A program made the translations under genes and the position numbers. 64,000 bases of DNA from CAVQCJ01 sp963849365 (GTDB taxonomy: Bacteria > Actinomycetota > Actinomycetes > Prado026), in NCBI GenBank assembly GCA_963849365.1, contig CAWKHA010000004.1, positions 1,178,001-1,242,000 on the forward strand, read 5' to 3'. This document shows positions 53,822 to 63,223 of this stretch, piece by piece (within the stretch, counting starts at the first letter, position 1; the number at the start of each line of letters is the position of its first letter). The notes under the pieces are model-generated. The model worked only from the letters and a program-made list of their open reading frames with translations, searched no databases and had not been told where the DNA came from.

Positions 53822-54880
53822 TCAGCGGCGCAGGGTCTCCGAAGGTAGCTCACCGAATCGGCGCTTGTAGAGGGCGGAGAAGTTGCTGAGGTGGGTGAAC
53901 CCCCAGGTGGTGGCCACGTCGGTCACCGTCACCCCGTCGGAGGGGATCGCGTCGGCGAGCTGTTCGCGCGCCCGGTCCAGCCGGCGGTCGCGGACGTAGC
54001 CCATCGGCGAGGTGTCCAGCTCGTCGCGGAATCCCTGCTGCACGCTGCGGATGCTCATGTCGACGTGCTCGGCGATCTGCCGCATGGTGACGGTCTCGGT
54101 GAGGTGGGCCTCGATGAACTCGATCGCCCGGCGCACCGCTCGCCGCCCGGGTCGCTCCGCGGGGTGGGCGAAGGCCCGCTGGTAGTTCGAGGGCTGCAGG
54201 ATCAGCAGCGTGCTCATGAGGAAGTCCTCGAGCGGGCCGATGCCCAGCCCTTCCTGGACCAGCGAGCCGCTCTGCAGGATCTCGGTGTGCAGCAGCTGCA
54301 CGGCGCTGTGCCAGCGGACGGCGCCCTCCCTGGCCAGGTCCATCTTCAGGTCGAACTCGATCGGGCGGTCGAGGGTCCGGCCGATGAAGCGGGACAGGTA
54401 ACGCTCCAGCGCGTCCAGCTCGACCCGCAGGATCAGGTGCGGCGAGTCCAGGCCGAACTTGATGTTCACCGGCTGGTGCGCGCTGGTCACGGCCGCGGTG
54501 ATCGGGTTGGCTTCGACCGCCGCCGTGCGCGAGCTGATCATCGAGGTGCCGTTCGTCGGCATGTGCACCGCCACGTAGTCGCCCGCCACGGGGGTGTCCA
54601 TCTGCGCGGGGACGTGCAGGTCCAGGTGCAGCACGGTGACGTCCCGCATCCGGGCCCCGTGCAGGCTGGCGGCGAACCCGGTCTCGCCGAGGTCGTCGAC
54701 CGTGAGCCGGTTGGGTGCCAGGACGCCGGCGATCAGCTCGGCGGCCTCGTTCGGGTCCTCGGAGTAGAAGATCTCGCGGCCCGCCAGTGCCGGCGGGACG
54801 CCGCGGGAGCGGATGCGCCGGCGCACCGGGTCGGTCGTCCTGCGGACGTCGATGAACCGGAGGTTGGTGAGCGTCGGCAT
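53822..54880 (-). CDS. AraC family regulator beside hydrogenase genes
   Basis: 352 residues. An N-terminal cupin-like AraC-binding domain (HLDLHVPAQMDTPV, GDYVAVHMPTNG) is followed by two C-terminal helix-turn-helix units: EHVDMSIRSVQQGFRDEL, and DVATTWGFTHLSNFSALYKRRFGELP. GGGAGCG precedes the ATG. It is the first gene of the regulator-hypA-hypB transcript and faces the hydrogenase operon across 160 nt, so it may control it. The effector is unknown. Confidence 0.85.
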   Translation of the reverse strand: MPTLTNLRFIDVRRTTDPVRRRIRSRGVPPALAGREIFYSEDPNEAAELIAGVLAPNRLTVDDLGETGFAASLHGARMRDVTVLHLDLHVPAQMDTPVAGDYVAVHMPTNGTSMISSRTAAVEANPITAAVTSAHQPVNIKFGLDSPHLILRVELDALERYLSRFIGRTLDRPIEFDLKMDLAREGAVRWHSAVQLLHTEILQSGSLVQEGLGIGPLEDFLMSTLLILQPSNYQRAFAHPAERPGRRAVRRAIEFIEAHLTETVTMRQIAEHVDMSIRSVQQGFRDELDTSPMGYVRDRRLDRAREQLADAIPSDGVTVTDVATTWGFTHLSNFSALYKRRFGELPSETLRR

Positions 54881-55042
54881 CCGGTGCGCTCCCTGCGTGG
54901 TCGGGTCGGTCTGCGCTCATGACGAAAGTTCGCTGCGCAATTCCGTCAATGGCTTCGTGCGGACGATAGGCCGACCCGGGACGCGGGTCTAGCGTCCGCC
55001 CATCCGGACCGGCCGAGTGCCGGCTTGCCTGGGAGGATGCGG

Positions 55043-55660
55043 ATGGTCCAGAACGCCCCCGTCCTGGTCTCGGACCGGGCGGAAACGCTCCGGGCTCGGC
55101 TCGACGACCCCAAGGTGGCCGACGCGCTCGGCACCCTGCTCGACCACGCCGACCTGCTGGCCCTGCTGGTGTCCGGGCTGGACGCTTTCATCGCCCGCGG
55201 CGACGTGATCGCCGACTCGCTGACCGACGGTGTCCAGGACCTCCGGACGGTCTCGGGCGGGACGGCGTTCCCGCCGCCGGAGGACCTGGGCAAGCTGGTC
55301 GTCAGCCTCGGCGCCCTCACCGCGACCCTGGGTCAGGCAGCCCCGGTGCTCGACCGCGTGATCGCCTCCGACGTCACCGGCCAGCCGGCGCTGGACGTGG
55401 TCTCGCTGGCGGCGCGCGCCCTGGTCGAGGGCCACGCGCGGGCCCAGGCCAACGAGTCGCGGGTCGCCGGCCTGCGGTCGATGCTCAGGGTCTTGAAAGA
55501 CGACGACGTCGGCCGCGGCCTGGGGTTCCTGGTCGAGGTCAGCCGCGCGCTCGGTCGTCAGCTCGAAAGCGAACGTCTCGTCTCCCAGCACGCTCAGAGC
55601 GCCACCGCGTCGTCCCTGGCCACGGGGAACGGGTCCGGCGCGTACCGAGAGGAGAGCTGA
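55043..55660 (+). CDS. DUF1641-type protein at head of hydrogenase operon, HucM-like position
   Basis: 205 residues, mostly helical. A central domain of DUF1641 type (DALGTLLDHADLLALLVSGL, DVIADSLTDGVQDLR) is followed by a C-terminal tail (LESERLVSQHAQSATASSL) that could form an oligomerising helix. ATG 55043 has GGGAGG six bases ahead. Its stop overlaps the hupS ATG (TGATG). In mycobacterial Huc a non-hydrogenase protein encoded beside the small-subunit gene scaffolds the complex; equating the two is inference from position. Confidence 0.7.
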   Translation: MVQNAPVLVSDRAETLRARLDDPKVADALGTLLDHADLLALLVSGLDAFIARGDVIADSLTDGVQDLRTVSGGTAFPPPEDLGKLVVSLGALTATLGQAAPVLDRVIASDVTGQPALDVVSLAARALVEGHARAQANESRVAGLRSMLRVLKDDDVGRGLGFLVEVSRALGRQLESERLVSQHAQSATASSLATGNGSGAYREES

Positions 55661-56631
55661 TGTCGTCCGTGCTCTGGTTCCAAGGCGGGGCGTGCAGCGG
55701 CAACACCATGTCGTTCCTGAACGCCGAGGAGCCCAACGTCGTCGACCTGATCACCGACTTCGGGCTCGAGCTGCTGTGGCACCCCTCGCTCGGGCTGGAG
55801 CTCGGTGCCAACGCGCAGAAGCTCTTCTGGGACTGCGCGCGCGGGGAGCGGCCGCTGGACATCTTCGTGTTCGAGGGGACCGTGATCGAAGGCCCGGACG
55901 GCACGGGTCGCTACGACATGTTCGCCGAGCGGGCGATGAAGGACTGGGTGGTCGACCTGGCGGGGGCGGCCTCGGTGGTCGTCGCCATCGGTGACTGCGC
56001 CTGCTGGGGAGGAATCCCGGCCATGGCGCCGAACCCGTCGGACTCCACCGGGATGCAGTTCCACAAGCGTGAGCGCGGCGGCTTCCTTGGTCCCGACTTC
56101 CGGTCCAAGTCCGGCCTGCCGGTCATCAACATCCCGGGCTGTCCCGCGCACCCCGACTGGATCACGCAGATCATCGTCGCGCTGGCGACGGGCCGGGCCG
56201 GCGACATCGCACTCGACGAGCTGCACCGCCCGCAGACGTTCTTCAAGACGTTCACCCAGACCGGCTGCACCCGCATGCAGTTCTTCGAGTACAAGCAGGC
56301 GACGACGGCGTTCGGCGAAGGCACCCGGACCGGCTGTCTGTTCTACGAGTTCGGGTGCCGGGGACCGATGACGCACTCGCCGTGCAACCGGATCCTGTGG
56401 AACCGGCAGTCGTCCAAGACCCGGGCCGGCATGCCGTGCACCGGTTGCACCGAACCGGAGTTCCCGTTCTTCGACCTCGCGCCGGGGACCGTGTTCAAGA
56501 CGCAGAAGGTCAGCGGTGTCATCCCCAAGGAGGTCCCCGAGGGTGTGGACCACCTGACGTACATGGCCCACTCCGCAGCCGCCCGGATCGCTGCCCCGCA
56601 ATGGTCCAAGGAAGACATGTTCCTTGTCTGA
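55660..56631 (+). CDS. hupS: Uptake [NiFe]-hydrogenase small subunit, group 2a-like
   Basis: 323-residue electron-transfer subunit without a Tat signal, as in group 2 enzymes. Fe-S ligands are in QGGACSGNTMSFLN, VAIGDCACWGG, NIPGCPAHPDW, LFYEFGCRGPMTHSPCNR and MPCTGCTEPEFPF. Sequence and length match the cyanobacterial HupS and mycobacterial Huc type. GAGAGGAG precedes ATG 55660. This gene is intact, in contrast to hupL downstream. Confidence 0.94.
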   Translation: MSSVLWFQGGACSGNTMSFLNAEEPNVVDLITDFGLELLWHPSLGLELGANAQKLFWDCARGERPLDIFVFEGTVIEGPDGTGRYDMFAERAMKDWVVDLAGAASVVVAIGDCACWGGIPAMAPNPSDSTGMQFHKRERGGFLGPDFRSKSGLPVINIPGCPAHPDWITQIIVALATGRAGDIALDELHRPQTFFKTFTQTGCTRMQFFEYKQATTAFGEGTRTGCLFYEFGCRGPMTHSPCNRILWNRQSSKTRAGMPCTGCTEPEFPFFDLAPGTVFKTQKVSGVIPKEVPEGVDHLTYMAHSAAARIAAPQWSKEDMFLV

Positions 56632-56674
56632 GCAGCCGCCACAGCTTGCAGAGGGAATGAGGAAGGGACTGTCC

Positions 56675-58286
56675 ATGAGCACGGTCGACCTGTACGTCAG
56701 CCCGCTCGGGCGGGTCGAGGGGGATCTCGACGTCCGCGTCACCATCGACGACGGCGTGGTCACCTCGGCGTGGACCGAGGCGGCCATGTTCCGCGGGTTC
56801 GAGATCATCCTGCAAGGCAAGGACCCGCAGGCCGGCCTGATCGTGCACCCCGCGCATCTGCGGGATCTGCGGCGGCAGCCACCTGTACAAGGCGGCCTAC
56901 GCCCTGGACACCGCGTGGGCGCACGCACGTGCCGCCGAACGCGACGCTGGTCCGCAACATCGCCCAGGCCTGCGAGACGCTGCAGAGCATCCCGCGGTAC
57001 TTCTACGCGCTCTTCGCCATCGACCTGACCAACAAGAACTACGCCAAGTCGCCGCTGTACGACGAGGCGGTGCGCCGCTTCGCCCCGTACGTCGGCACCG
57101 AGCTACCAGCCGGGGGTCGTGCTCTCCGGCAAGCCGGTCGAGGTCTACGCCATCTTCGGCGGCCAGTGGCCGCACTCGAGCTTCATGGTGCCCGGCGGCG
57201 TGATGTGCGCCCCGACGCTGTCGGACGTCACGCGCTCGATCGCGATCCTCGAGCACTGGAAGGTGAACTGGCTGGAGAAGCACTGGTTGGGCTGCTCGCG
57301 TCGAGCGCTGGCTGGAGAACCGCACCTGGGAGGACGTCCTGGCCTGGGTCGACGAGAACCAGGCCCAGCACGACAGCGACTGCGGGTTCTTCATCCGCTA
57401 CGCGCTGGACATCGGGCTGGACAAGTACGGCGCCGGCGCGGGCAGCTACATCGCGACCGGGACGTACTTCGAGCCGAGCCTGTACACCGACCCGACGATC
57501 GACGGCCGCAACGACGCCCTGGTCAACCGGTCGGGCATCTACGCCGGCGGCACGTTCCACACCTTCGACCAGGCTCGGGTCCGCGAGGACGTGACCCACT
57601 CGTTCTACGAGGACTCCGCGCCGCGGCACCCGTTCGACGGCGAGACGAAGCCGATCGATCCCAAGATCGGCCGGGAGCAGGGCAAGTACAGCTGGGCCAA
57701 GTCACCGCGGTACGAGGTGCCGGGGGTCGGCCACGTCCCGCTCGAGGCCGGCCCGCTCGCCCGGCGGATGGCCGCGGCCGCCCCCGGTGCCGCCCCGCAC
57801 CAGGACGACGACCCGCTGTTCCTGGACATCGTCACCAGGATCGGTCCGTCGGTGCTGGTACGCCAGCTGGCCCGCATGCACGAGGCGGCGAAGTACTACC
57901 AGTGGACCCGCAGGTGGCTGGACGAGCTGGACCTCAACGAGAGCTTCTACACCAAGCCGGTGGAGCACCTGGAAGGCAAGGGGTTCGGCTCGACGGAGGC
58001 GGCGCGCGGGTCCCTGTCGGACTGGATCGTCATCGAGGACGGCAAGATCGCCAACTACCAGGTCGTGACCCCGACCGCCTGGAACATCGGCCCGCGCGAC
58101 GGCGGGGGTGCCCTGGGCCCGATCGAGCAGGCTCTCGTAGGCTCTCCCATCGTCGACCAGAGCGACCCCGTCGAGCTCGGCCACGTGGCGCGAAGCTTCG
58201 ACTCCTGCCTGGTGGGCACAGTCCACGCCTACGACGGAAGGACCGGGAAGGAGCTGAACCAGTTCGTCATCAACGGAGCCGTCTGA
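56675..58286 (+). pseudogene. hupL: Uptake [NiFe]-hydrogenase large subunit with four +1 frameshifts
   Basis: Homology runs continuously but jumps frame four times. Removing one base at each of 56846, 56919, 57100 and 57299 gives one 535-residue protein, the normal group 2a size. The joined product has the N-terminal nickel ligands in RICGICGGSH, then WRTHVPPNATLVRNIAQACE, and YAIFGGQWPHSSFMVPGG. The C-terminal ligand motif reads SFDSCLVGTVH: the second Cys, which should bridge Ni and Fe, is Gly (58215-58217). As written no large subunit can be made. Start ATG 56675 has AGGAAG upstream. Confidence 0.88.
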
Positions 58287-58312
58287 CGCTCCGGCCAGCC
58301 GAGGAGGAACCC

Positions 58313-58747
58313 GTGGCCGCACTGCCAGGCCCCGAGCTCGAGGGCCAGACCTGCGAGCTGCTGGTGGTCGGCTGCGGGAACCTGCTGCGCGGTGACGACG
58401 GCGTCGGGCCGGTCCTGGTCCGGCACCTGTGGGAGGCGGGACTTCCCGACCGTGTCCGGCTCGTCGACGGCGGGACGGCCGGGATGGACATCGCTTTCCA
58501 GATGCGCGGCGCCGGCCGCGTGGTCGTCGTCGACGCGAGCCGGACCGGGGCCGAGCCGGGAACGATCTACCGGGTCCCGGGCGAACAGCTCGAGGACCTC
58601 CCACCTCTCGAGGGCCTGCACACGCACGCGTTCCGCTGGGACCACGCGCTGGCGTTCGGCCGGTGGCTGCTCGGGACCGACTACCCGACCGACATCACGG
58701 TGTTCCTGATCGAGGCCGGCGGCCTCGAGCCGGGCGCCGACCTGACG
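58313..58747 (+). pseudogene. hupD: Hydrogenase maturation protease, 3' end lost
   Basis: From GTG 58313, behind GAGGAGGA, it reads a HyaD/HupD-type peptidase that trims the large-subunit C-terminus: VVGCGNLLRGDDGVGPVLV, LVDGGTAGMDI with the metal Asp, VVVDASRTG, and LHTHAFRWDHALAFG with the His. Family-like sequence stops at EAGGLEPGADLT (about residue 143). The frame then has no stop until 59344, and the DNA becomes NHL-gene sequence in a different frame. The end given is where resemblance ceases. Confidence 0.75.
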
Positions 58748-59481
58748 ACACGGCGGCCGATCTCGTGCTCGGCTAGGTCGACGCGTCGTCGGTCGAGCCC
58801 AACGCCGGCCGGGCGTGCGACCGCACCACGTTCTACTGGCCGTTCGGGGTCGCGCTCGTCGCCGGTTGCTTTTACGTGGCCGACACCGGCAACCGGCGGG
58901 TGCTGGGCTGGTCGGGCGGGATCCCGGCGTCCCCCTCCGTCGTCCCCGACCTCGTCCTCGGCCAGCCGGACGACGCCGGCCGCGAGGAGAACCGCGGCGA
59001 GGGGGTCGGGCCGGGCAGCTTCCGGTGGCCGCACGACATCGCCGGCACCGGTAACCGGCTGCTGGTGGCGGATGCCGGCAACCACCGCGTTCTCGGCTGG
59101 CGCGGGCACCCGGCGGCCGACCGGTCCGCCGACCTCGTGCTCGGACAGCCGGGCTTCGACACCGCGCTGGAGTCCCAGTACGCGCCGCAGACGGCGTCCT
59201 CGCTCCGGTTCCCGTACGCGCTGGGCGTCGACGGTGGCCGGCTGGCCGTCGCGGACACCGCCAACAACCGGGTGCTGCTCTGGTCCGAGGTGCCGGAGCG
59301 GGACGGCGCACCGGCCGACGCCGTCCTCGGCCAGTACTCGATGACGGCCGGCGGGGAGAACCGCTGGACCAGCGTCGAGCCGGACACGTTCTGCTGGCCG
59401 TACGGCCTCAGCTTGCACGGCGACCGGCTCGCCGTGACCGACTCCGGGAACAACCGGGTCATGCTCTGGAGGCACCGGTGA
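58747..59481 (+). pseudogene. NHL-repeat protein, N-terminus missing and amber codon present
   Basis: Beta-propeller-type repeats with the recurring pattern ADLVLGQ ... WPxGxxxxxxxLxVADTGNxRVLGW. The first visible repeat reads DTAADLVLG followed by TAG (58774-58776) exactly where the other repeats have Gln, so a CAG-to-TAG change is likely. After it the frame is open to 59481, with three further repeats. No start exists for the first repeat; a GTG at 58876 could start a 201-residue remnant. NHL proteins accompany group 2a hydrogenases, possibly as scaffold or electron-transfer helpers (inference). Confidence 0.7.
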
Positions 59482-61847
59482 GCACGGCGACAGGTGTGCG
59501 GGTCCAGGTCCTGATCGAGGGCGTGGTGCAGGGAGTCGGGTTCCGACCCTTCGTGCACCGGCTGGCCACCGAGCTGGGCCTGTCCGGCTTCGTCGGCAAC
59601 GACTCGACGTCGGTGTTCGTCGAGGTCGAGGGCGCCGAGCCCGGTGTCTCGGCCTTCCTCGCCCGGGTGCGCAGCGACGCCCCTCCTTTGGCCTACGTCG
59701 CGTCAGTCCGCGCCACGCCGCTGCCTCCGACCGCGGACGGCGAGTCCGCCCGCGGGTTCCGCATCGTCGCGAGCGAGAGCTCCGACGGGGCCCGCACTCT
59801 CGTGCCGCCGGACACCGCGGTCTGCGACGACTGCGTGCGCGAGCTGTTCGACCCGGCAGACCGGCGCTACCGCCACCCGTTCATCACGTGCACGAACTGC
59901 GGCCCGCGGTTCACGATCATCGAGTCGCTCCCGTACGACCGGCCGGCCACGACCATGGCCGGGTTCCCGATGTGCCCGGCGTGCCGCCAGGAGTACGAGG
60001 ACCCCGCCGACCGCAGGTTCCACGCCCAGCCCGTCGCCTGCCCCGACTGCGGCCCCCGCCTGTGGTTCGAGGACGCCGCCGGTGGCCGGACCGACGGGAG
60101 CGACACAGCCGTTTCGGCCGCGCAGCTCGCGCTGAACGACGGACAGGTCGTGGCGGTCAAGGGCGTCGGTGGGTACCACCTGGCCTGCGCCGCCACAGCT
60201 GACGCCACGGTCGCGCTGTTGCGGGACCGCAAGCACCGCCCGGCCAAACCGTTCGCGGTGATGGTCGCCGACCTCGACGCAGCCCGGCGCATCGCCCGGG
60301 TCGACGACGACGAGGCCCGGCTGCTCACCTCGCCCGCCCATCCCATCGTGCTGCTCCGCCGCCGGCCGGGATCCGCAGTGTCGGGGCTGGTCGCGCCCGG
60401 GAACGCGCGGATCGGTGTCCTGCTGCCGTACACCCCGGTCCACCACCTGCTCTTCAGCGGGCTCGAGCTGGCGGACGGACCGGCCGGGTCGCCGGCGGTC
60501 TTGGTCATGACGAGCGGCAACCGCACCGACGAACCGATCTGCTACCGCGACGACGACGCCCGGCGCCGGCTGGCCGGGCTCGCGGACGCGTTCCTCGTCC
60601 ACGACCGGCCGATCCACCGGCCCTGCGACGACTCCGTGGTGCAGCTCGTCGACGGCGAGCTGCTGCCGCTGCGGCGCTCGCGTGGCTACGCCCCGCTCCC
60701 GGTCGACCTGGGCCGGGCGGTGGCGACGGTCCTGGCCACCGGCGGCGAGCTCAAGAACACCGCGTGCCTGACCAGCGACCGGTACGCCGTGCTGTCCCAG
60801 CACCTCGGCGACATGGAGAGCCTGGAGACGTTGCAGGAGTTCGACCGGTCCACCGAGAGCCTCGGTGATCTGTACGGCGCCCGGGCCGCCGCGCTGGCGA
60901 CCGACTGCCACCCGGGGTACGCGACGCGCTCGTGGGCCACCCGGAACGCGGCCGGTCGGCCCGTGCTGGCGGTCCAGCACCACCACGCGCACGTGGTCTC
61001 GCTGCTGGCCGAGCACGGACGGCTGGGCGAGCTGGCCGTCGGCGTGGCTTTCGACGGCACCGGCTTCGGCACCGACGGGACGATCTGGGGCGGCGAGCTG
61101 CTCGCCCTCGGTGCCGACCCCACGGTCTTCGAGCGGGCCGGTCACCTGCGCCCGATGCCGCTGCCAGGTGGCGACGCAGCCGTGCGCACGCCCTCGCGCG
61201 TCGCCCTGGCCTACCTGGACGCCTGCGGTCTCGGCTGGGATCCCGCGCTCCCGCCGGTCGCCGCGACGAGCGCGGCAGAGCTGTCCGTCCTGCGCCAGCA
61301 GCTGGACCGGGGCCTGGGCTGCGTGCCGACGACCAGCATGGGCCGGCTGTTCGACGCGGTGTCCTCGCTGCTGGGCGTGCGGCACCAGGTGTCCTTCGAG
61401 GCGCAGGCAGCCATCGAGCTGGAGGCGGCTGCGGAGCGCGCCCTGACCACCGGCGGTGGGGCCGAGACCTTCCCCCGCTTCTGCGTCCGCCGCGGCGGCG
61501 TCATGGACGCGGCGCCCGTCCTCGGCCAGCTGGCCGAGGGAGTCCGCGCGCAGCGGCCGGTGGACGAGCTCGCGCTGGCCTTCCACCACGCGGTGGCCGA
61601 CGTGGTCCTGCGGGCCTGCCTGCTGGCCGCCGTTCCGCGCGGCATCTCGGTGGTGGGGCTGACCGGCGGGGTGTTCCAGAACGCCGTTCTGCTGCGACTG
61701 TGCCGGCAGCGGCTGCGCTGGGCAGGTTTCGACGTGATCTCGCACCACGTCGTCCCGCCGAACGACGGCGGCCTCGCCCTGGGCCAGGCAGCGGTCGCAG
61801 CCTTGACCCTGAGCAAGTCCAGCACCCGAGCGGACAAGGAGTCCTGA
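59478..61847 (+). CDS. hypF: Carbamoyltransferase HypF
   Basis: 789 residues; makes the thiocarboxamide on HypE that becomes the cyanide ligands. Domains in order: acylphosphatase (EGVVQGVGFRPFVHRL), two zinc fingers (CDDCVRELF, then CTNCGPRFT, CPAC, CPDCGPR), a YrdC-like domain (VKGVGGYHLACAA, KHRPAKPFAVMV), and the Kae1-like C-terminus (VQHHHAHVVSLLAEHG, GLTGGVFQNAVLL). GTG 59478 overlaps the NHL stop by four bases. Apparently intact throughout. Confidence 0.96.
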   Translation: MSTATGVRVQVLIEGVVQGVGFRPFVHRLATELGLSGFVGNDSTSVFVEVEGAEPGVSAFLARVRSDAPPLAYVASVRATPLPPTADGESARGFRIVASESSDGARTLVPPDTAVCDDCVRELFDPADRRYRHPFITCTNCGPRFTIIESLPYDRPATTMAGFPMCPACRQEYEDPADRRFHAQPVACPDCGPRLWFEDAAGGRTDGSDTAVSAAQLALNDGQVVAVKGVGGYHLACAATADATVALLRDRKHRPAKPFAVMVADLDAARRIARVDDDEARLLTSPAHPIVLLRRRPGSAVSGLVAPGNARIGVLLPYTPVHHLLFSGLELADGPAGSPAVLVMTSGNRTDEPICYRDDDARRRLAGLADAFLVHDRPIHRPCDDSVVQLVDGELLPLRRSRGYAPLPVDLGRAVATVLATGGELKNTACLTSDRYAVLSQHLGDMESLETLQEFDRSTESLGDLYGARAAALATDCHPGYATRSWATRNAAGRPVLAVQHHHAHVVSLLAEHGRLGELAVGVAFDGTGFGTDGTIWGGELLALGADPTVFERAGHLRPMPLPGGDAAVRTPSRVALAYLDACGLGWDPALPPVAATSAAELSVLRQQLDRGLGCVPTTSMGRLFDAVSSLLGVRHQVSFEAQAAIELEAAAERALTTGGGAETFPRFCVRRGGVMDAAPVLGQLAEGVRAQRPVDELALAFHHAVADVVLRACLLAAVPRGISVVGLTGGVFQNAVLLRLCRQRLRWAGFDVISHHVVPPNDGGLALGQAAVAALTLSKSSTRADKES

Positions 61848-61849
61848 CC

Positions 61850-62110
61850 ATGTGTCTCGGAATACCGGGCAAGATCATCGACATCTGGGAGGACCGCGGC
61901 ACCCGCATGGCGCTGGTCGACTTCGACGGTGTCACGAAGGACGTCTGCCTCGCGTACCTGCCCGACATCGAGGTCGGCGACTACACCATCGTCCATGCCG
62001 GGTTCGCGCTGACCCGGCTCGACGAGGCGTCGGCCCTGGAGACTCTGGCGTTCTTCACCGATCTCGGCGTCCTCGAGGAAGAGCTGGGTGGAAAGGAGCG
62101 TGCCTCGTGA
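61850..62110 (+). CDS. hypC: Hydrogenase assembly chaperone HypC
   Basis: 86 residues starting MCLGIPGKIIDI, with the essential Cys-2, then VDFDGVTKDVCLAYLPD and VGDYTIVHAGFAL. It carries the Fe(CN)2CO group with HypD and hands it to the large subunit. ATG is two bases after the hypF stop; the stop overlaps the hypD GTG by four. Confidence 0.95.
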   Translation: MCLGIPGKIIDIWEDRGTRMALVDFDGVTKDVCLAYLPDIEVGDYTIVHAGFALTRLDEASALETLAFFTDLGVLEEELGGKERAS

Positions 62111-63223
62111 AGTACCTGGACGAGTTCCGCGACCCGCGGCTGGCGCGCGTGCTGCTCGACGAGATCGCCGCGACCGTGACCCGGCCCTGGACGATCATGG
62201 AGGTCTGCGGGGGTCAGACGCACTCGATCATCCGGCACGGCATCGACCAGCTGCTGCCCGCCGAGATCGAGTTCATCCACGGGCCGGGGTGCCCGGTCTG
62301 CGTGACTCCGCTGGAGATGATCGACCAGGCGCTCGACATCGCCGCGCGCCCGGAGGTGATCTTCTGCTCGTTCGGAGACATGCTGCGCGTCCCCGGGAGC
62401 CGCCACGACCTGTTCCAGGTGCAAGGCCCGCGGCGGCGATGTCCGCATCGTGTACTCGCCGCTGGACGCGGTGCGCGTCGCCGAGGCCAACCCTGACCGC
62501 GAGGTGGTCTTCTTCGGGGTGGGGTTCGAGACGACCGCCCCGCCGAACGCGATGGCGGTCGTGCTGGCCCGCCAGCTCGGCCTGACCAACTTCTCGATGC
62601 TCGTGAGCCACGTGCTGGTGCCGCCGGCGATGACCGCGATCCTCAGCTCGCCGGTCAGCCGGGTCCAGGGGTTCCTCGCGGCCGGACACGTCTGCACCGT
62701 CATGGGCACCTGGCAGTACGGCCCGCTCGTCGAGCGCTTCAAGGTGCCGATCGTCGTGTCCGGGTTCGAGCCGCTCGACCTGCTCGACGGCGTGCGGCGT
62801 GTCGTCCGGCAGCTCGAGGCGGGCGAGGCCAGGCTCGAGAACGCGTACGCGCGGGCGGTGACGGCCGACGGCAACCCGGTCGCCCAGGCCGTCCTGACCG
62901 ACGTCTTCGAGATCTGCGACCGACCATGGCGGGGGATCGGGACGATCCCGCAGTCCGGGTTCCGGCTGTCGGAGCGCTACCGCGAGTTCGACGCGAGCCT
63001 TCGCTTCGACGTCGCCGACATCACGGTGGAGGAGTCCAAGGAGTGCCGCGCGGGTGAGGTCCTGCAAGGGTTGATCAAGCCGCACCAGTGCGAGGCGTTC
63101 GGCACGACCTGCACGCCGAGGACCCCGCTGGGCGCCACCATGGTGTCCAGCGAGGGCGCCTGCGCTGCCTACTACCAGTTCCGGCGGCTGGAACCTCCGA
63201 AGGAGGTGGCGGTGCATGGCTGA
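62107..63223 (+). pseudogene. hypD: Hydrogenase maturation protein HypD with one +1 frameshift
   Basis: Fe-S scaffold protein for Fe(CN)2CO assembly. From GTG 62107 the frame reads MEVCGGQTHSIIRHGID, GPGCPVCVTPLEMID and SFGDMLRVPGS, then fails at DLFQVQ. Skipping one G at 62425/62426 restores ARGGDVRIVYSPLDAVRVAE and all the rest: FGVGFETTAPPNAM and the C-terminal Cys cluster HQCEAFGTTCTPRTPLG. Joined length is 371 residues, normal for HypD. All expected Cys are present, so the extra base is the only visible defect. Confidence 0.88.

Noticed and set aside
56675..58286. Programmed ribosomal frameshifting in hupL
   Set aside because: Four sites with different contexts, no common slippery heptamer, and a simultaneous loss of a ligand Cys make decay or error more likely.
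57119..59344. 741-codon plus frame across hupL, hupD and the NHL gene
   Set aside because: It combines one stretch of hupL, hupD in frame, and out-of-frame NHL sequence. No family covers it as a whole.
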